From positions 1 through 15,957 of the forward strand of contig CALJMC010000066.1 in NCBI GenBank assembly GCA_937982385.1: a DNA stretch of 15,957 bases, in the 5' to 3' direction. Shown piece after piece: positions 13,490 through 15,957 of the stretch. Position 1 is the stretch's first letter. Each line of letters begins with the position of its first letter. A model generated the notes under the pieces. That model ran no database searches, was not told the origin of the DNA, and was given only the letters and a program-made list of their open reading frames with translations. This DNA comes from an uncultured Rickettsiales bacterium. Lineage in GTDB: Bacteria > Pseudomonadota > Alphaproteobacteria > Rickettsiales > UBA998. A program made the translations under genes and the position numbers.

Positions 13490-14182
13490 ATGGCAAAACA
13501 AGGTAAACGTATTACTGCAGCACGTGAAGCTGTTGACACCGCAAAAGTCTATTCATTGGTAGATGCTGTGAAAGCAGTGAAAGCAAATGCAAAGACAAAA
13601 TTTGATGAGACTATTGATGTCGCGATCAAGCTAGGTGTTGACCCTAAGCATGCTGACCAAATCGTTCGTGGTTCTATCGCAATGCCTAACGGTTTGGGTA
13701 AGTCAGTTCGTGTCGCAGTCTTTGCTCGTGATGCGAAAGCAGACGAAGCGAAAGCAGCAGGTGCTGATATCGTTGGTGCTGAAGATCTAGCTGAGATGAT
13801 TCAAAAAGGTCAGATGGACTTTGAACGTTGCATCGCATCGCCAGACATGATGGCAGTTGTTGGTCGTGTTGGTAAGTTGCTCGGGCCACGTGGTTTGATG
13901 CCAAATCCTAAGCTTGGTACGGTGACTCCTAATGTTGGAGAAGCTGTGAAAGCGGCTAAATCTGGTCAGGTTGAGTTTCGTGCTGAAAAAGCGGGAGTGG
14001 TTCATGCTGGTATTGGTAAAGCAAGCTTCGATGAAAAAGCGATTGTTGAGAACATAAAAACTCTCTTTGATGCAATTCAAAAAGCAAGACCGTCAGGTGT
14101 TAAAGGTACGTATGTTCAGAAGGTGAGTATTTCTTCTTCTATGGGCGTAGGTTTGAATGTTGATGTAGCGGAAGCTGCGTAA
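13490..14182 (+). CDS. rplA: 50S ribosomal protein L1
   Basis: L1 forms the mobile L1 stalk next to the ribosomal E site and is a translational repressor of the L11-L1 operon in well-studied bacteria. The product is 230 residues, the normal size. The signature GPRGLMPNPKLGTVTPNV is present (about 132-149), followed by VEFRAEKAGVVHAGIGKASF and the C-terminal YVQKVSISSSMGVGLNVD. The ATG has GGAG eight bases upstream, inside the end of rplK. rplJ begins 28 bases after its stop. Confidence 0.98.
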   Translation: MAKQGKRITAAREAVDTAKVYSLVDAVKAVKANAKTKFDETIDVAIKLGVDPKHADQIVRGSIAMPNGLGKSVRVAVFARDAKADEAKAAGADIVGAEDLAEMIQKGQMDFERCIASPDMMAVVGRVGKLLGPRGLMPNPKLGTVTPNVGEAVKAAKSGQVEFRAEKAGVVHAGIGKASFDEKAIVENIKTLFDAIQKARPSGVKGTYVQKVSISSSMGVGLNVDVAEAA

Positions 14183-14210
14183 GTAAATTTAGAATACAAA
14201 GGTGGTTCTT

Positions 14211-14723
14211 GTGAATCGTGTGCAGAAAACAGAATGGGTTGAGAACGTAAATACGGATTTCTTGAATTCCGAAATCGTTCTTGTTACCCAGTATAAAGGT
14301 TTGAGTGTTGCAGAGATAACTGACCTACGTAATAAAGTGCGTACGGCAGGGGCAAAATTCAAAGTAACGAAAAATCGTCTGACGAAATTGGCGCTTAAAG
14401 GAACAAAGTTCACTGCGATTGGTGATTTGTTCACAGGCCCAACAGCGGTTGCTTATTCAGATGATCCTGTCGCTGCGGCAAAGGTGATTGCTGAGTTTTC
14501 GAAAAAGAATGAAAAACTAGTGCTTATTGGTGGTGCGTTTGGTGAGAATGTTCTCTCACTTGCTGAGATTCAAAACTTAGCAACCTTGCCATCACTAGAC
14601 GAACTACGCGCGAAACTACTTGCGTTATTGAATACGCCTGCGACTCGTATCGCTGGTGTTACACAGGCTCCAGCTGGACAGTTGGCGCGTGTGTGTGGTG
14701 CTTATGGCTCTTCGGAGGCGTAG
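14211..14723 (+). CDS. rplJ: 50S ribosomal protein L10
   Basis: L10 anchors the L7/L12 dimers at the base of the ribosomal stalk. The product is 170 residues. The family core is clear: VTQYKGLSVAEITDLRNKVR, then KFKVTKNRLTKLAL, and a C-terminal helix that binds L7/L12. The start is taken as GTG at 14211 because AGGTGG lies five bases upstream and MNRVQKTEWV matches the usual N-terminus. The GTG at 14202 would be three codons longer and overlaps that ribosome site. The spacer to rplA is only 28 bases, so the long leader used by L10 for autoregulation in Escherichia coli is absent in that place. Confidence 0.95.
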   Translation: MNRVQKTEWVENVNTDFLNSEIVLVTQYKGLSVAEITDLRNKVRTAGAKFKVTKNRLTKLALKGTKFTAIGDLFTGPTAVAYSDDPVAAAKVIAEFSKKNEKLVLIGGAFGENVLSLAEIQNLATLPSLDELRAKLLALLNTPATRIAGVTQAPAGQLARVCGAYGSSEA

Positions 14724-14807
14724 GGACTAAAAAGGATGTATGGGGCTTGGTGCCTCAAACATAGAGTGTATGAATTTTGAGTTTGATAACTATAAGGGAT
14801 GACCATC

Positions 14808-15179
14808 ATGGCTGATTTAAATAAGATTGTTGATGAACTGTCTAAATTGACAGTAATGGAAGCTGCAGAGCTTTCAAACCTACTTGAAGAAAAATGGGGC
14901 GTATCTGCTGCTGCACCTGTTGCTGCTGCCGCTGCACCTGCTGCTGGTGGTGAAGCGGCTTCAGAGCAAACTGAGTTTGACGTTGTTCTTACCGCTGCTG
15001 GCGAGAAGAAAATCAACGTGATTAAAGAAGTTCGTACTATAACTGGTCTTGGGCTTAAAGAAGCTAAAGATCTAGTTGAAGGTGCACCTAAGTCTGTTAA
15101 AGAAGGTGTGTCTAAGGACGAAGCTGCTGAACTTAAGAAGAAGCTTGAAGAAGCTGGTGCTTCTGTTGAAGTTAAGTAG
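14808..15179 (+). CDS. rplL: 50S ribosomal protein L7/L12
   Basis: L7/L12 forms the flexible stalk that recruits translation GTPases. The product is 123 residues, full length. It has an N-terminal dimerisation domain, an alanine/proline/glycine-rich hinge (about 33-50) and a C-terminal domain with FDVVLTAAGEKKINVIKEVR and LGLKEAKDLVEGAPKSVKEG. The ATG at 14808 was chosen because AGGG lies about eight bases upstream and MADLNKIVDEL is family-like; the ATG at 14799 would touch the ribosome site. The 84-base gap to rplJ holds a small stem (GGGGC-TTGGT-GCCTC, near 14739-14753). A strong terminator follows the gene. Confidence 0.98.
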   Translation: MADLNKIVDELSKLTVMEAAELSNLLEEKWGVSAAAPVAAAAAPAAGGEAASEQTEFDVVLTAAGEKKINVIKEVRTITGLGLKEAKDLVEGAPKSVKEGVSKDEAAELKKKLEEAGASVEVK

Positions 15180-15200
15180 TAACCTGGCATAGTGATTAAG

Positions 15201-15231
15201 GCGGACATTGCAATTGCAGTGATCCGCTTTT
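15201..15231 (+). terminator. terminator/attenuator between rplL and rpoB
   Basis: GCGGACATTGC (15201-15211) pairs with GCAGTGATCCGC (15216-15227) to give eleven pairs with one bulged A and an AATT loop, followed by TTTT (15228-15231). It begins 21 bases after the rplL stop. In Escherichia coli a partial terminator at the same place sets the ratio of ribosomal protein to RNA polymerase subunit mRNA; the same role is inferred here. Confidence 0.8.
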
Positions 15232-15301
15232 CTCGCGTCTTTGTGTTTTCTGTCAGTTCCGCAAGGAATAGGTGATGGAGGAATATGTTGGGATGTATTA
15301 A

Positions 15302-15317
15302 CTTCAAGCGCTTGAAG
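15302..15317. promoter_or_regulatory. perfect 16-base palindrome CTTCAAGCGCTTGAAG
   Basis: An uninterrupted 16-base palindrome lies 103 bases before rpoB. With no loop it is a poor RNA hairpin and looks more like a site for a dimeric DNA-binding protein. It is followed by AT-rich DNA (GATATATTAAAT, 15326-15337), which could hold a -10 element, but I see no well-spaced -35. Confidence 0.4.
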
Positions 15318-15338
15318 CCACTCCCGATATATTAAATG

Positions 15339-15388
15339 GTCACAATTTAGATTGTGACGTAACTAACAAAAGCGACAATCATGTTCGC
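15339..15388 (+). promoter_or_regulatory. structured rpoB leader with two hairpins
   Basis: GTCACAAT (15339-15346) and ATTGTGAC (15351-15358) form a perfect eight-pair inverted repeat with a TTAG loop. A second hairpin follows: AGCGACA (15371-15377) pairs with TGTTCGCT (15382-15389) with one bulged T. Neither has a T-run. They end about 30 bases before the rpoB start and could control its translation or mRNA processing, or the first could be a protein site, since its half-sites recur at 6915-6936. Confidence 0.45.
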
Positions 15389-15419
15389 TGATGTTTTTGA
15401 TTATGGGAAGAGGACTTTC

Positions 15420-15957
15420 ATGGCTAAGTCTAATGCAGCTGCAAATACGCACAGCTTTACGTCTCGCAAACGTATTCGTAAAAATTTTGGTAAAATCAGA
15501 ACAGTGGCAGAGATGCCCAATCTGATTGAGGTGCAGAAAAACTCTTACGACCAGTTCCTTCAAATGGGTGTTGCACAGGAAAACCGTACAGACACTGGTC
15601 TGCATGGTGTCATGAAATCTGTGTTCCCTGTAAAAGATTTTGCAGATACTGCAACGCTTGAGTTCGTCTCTTATGAGCTGGACCAGCCTAAATATGATGT
15701 CGATGAATGCCGTCAACGTGATATCAACTATTCAGCACCACTTCGCGCAACCTTGCGCTTGATTGTGTGGCTTGTTGATGAAGATACGGGCGCGCGTGAA
15801 ATCAAAGATATTAAAGAACAAGAAGTGTATTTTGGTGATATTCCACTGATGACACAAAACGGTACGTTCATTATTAATGGTACTGAGCGTGTTATCGTTT
15901 CACAGATGCACCGTTCACCTGGTGTGTTCTTTGACCATGATAGCGGCAAGAGCCATT
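15420..15957 (+). CDS. rpoB: RNA polymerase subunit beta RpoB (5' part)
   Basis: The beta subunit forms one side of the RNA polymerase active-centre cleft and is the target of rifampicin. Only the first 179 codons are in the window; the gene runs off the right edge. The visible part is family-typical: KRIRKNFGKI, MPNLIEVQKNSYDQFLQ, VFPVKDFADTATLEFVSYEL, and the conserved GDIPLMTQNGTFIINGTERV followed by IVSQMHRSPGVFF. The ATG at 15420 has GAGGA six bases upstream. It lies 240 bases after rplL, beyond a terminator/attenuator and a structured leader. rpoC is expected downstream. Confidence 0.97.
   Translation, partial: MAKSNAAANTHSFTSRKRIRKNFGKIRTVAEMPNLIEVQKNSYDQFLQMGVAQENRTDTGLHGVMKSVFPVKDFADTATLEFVSYELDQPKYDVDECRQRDINYSAPLRATLRLIVWLVDEDTGAREIKDIKEQEVYFGDIPLMTQNGTFIINGTERVIVSQMHRSPGVFFDHDSGKSH

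Noticed and set aside
14183..14210. Escherichia coli-type L10 autoregulatory leader before rplJ
   Set aside because: The spacer is only 28 bases and too short for the known structured leader; any control would have to use rplA sequence.
14702..15307. 201-codon minus-strand open frame over rplL
   Set aside because: It is antisense to rplL and arises from the alanine-rich hinge and lysine/glutamate codons; it runs through the terminator at 15201-15231.
1..15957. CRISPR array, transposon, integrase or att sites
   Set aside because: No regularly spaced direct repeats, transposase-like product or terminal inverted repeats were seen; the tRNA-Trp 3' end is not repeated nearby.

Overview
The window looks like a chromosomal segment of an alphaproteobacterium with moderate GC content. 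This rests on two things: the divergent recG / sdhE-mfd neighbourhood, and a tuf-trnW-secE-nusG-rplKAJL-rpoB order with alphaproteobacterium-like EF-Tu, SecE and RpoB sequences. The exact lineage cannot be fixed from the sequence alone. No rRNA gene, CRISPR array, transposase or phage gene was seen.

Left part (1-4800): two small unrecognised genes lie on the minus strand. One is a 64-residue two-helix membrane protein and the other a 107-residue secreted protein with four cysteines. Each is followed by a terminator-like hairpin. Then comes sdhE-mfd, also on the minus strand, joined by an ATGA start/stop overlap and closed by a strong UUCG-capped terminator at 773-802. Mfd (transcription-repair coupling) and RecG (fork remodelling) are both DNA repair translocases; SdhE is a flavinylation factor for succinate dehydrogenase.

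Middle (4800-10800): two genes sit between sdhE-mfd and recG and converge tail to tail with a 17-base overlap. One encodes a PAS-like domain followed by a GGDEF-like domain whose signature is destroyed. The other encodes a 408-residue protein that I read as a very divergent member of the glutamine synthetase / glutamate-cysteine ligase fold, with E-x-E, E, H and E-x-R positions apparently kept; it is the best novelty candidate here. recG follows, with a promoter placed so that the mRNA could start at its ATG. Then come a palindrome-rich spacer, an unrecognised 388-residue protein with glycine-zipper-like hydrophobic segments at both ends, and about 310 bases of non-coding DNA. That DNA holds a possible pseudoknot and a good tuf promoter.

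Right part (10811-15957): the conserved translation/transcription cluster runs tuf, tRNA-Trp, secE, nusG, rplK, rplA, rplJ, rplL and the first 179 codons of rpoB, all on the plus strand. Its spacers carry structure: a 12-pair GNRA hairpin between tuf and trnW, a promoter ahead of rplK, a strong terminator/attenuator after rplL, and a leader of successive palindromes before rpoB. The rpoB leader and the recG divergent region share TCACAAT / ATTGTGA half-sites.
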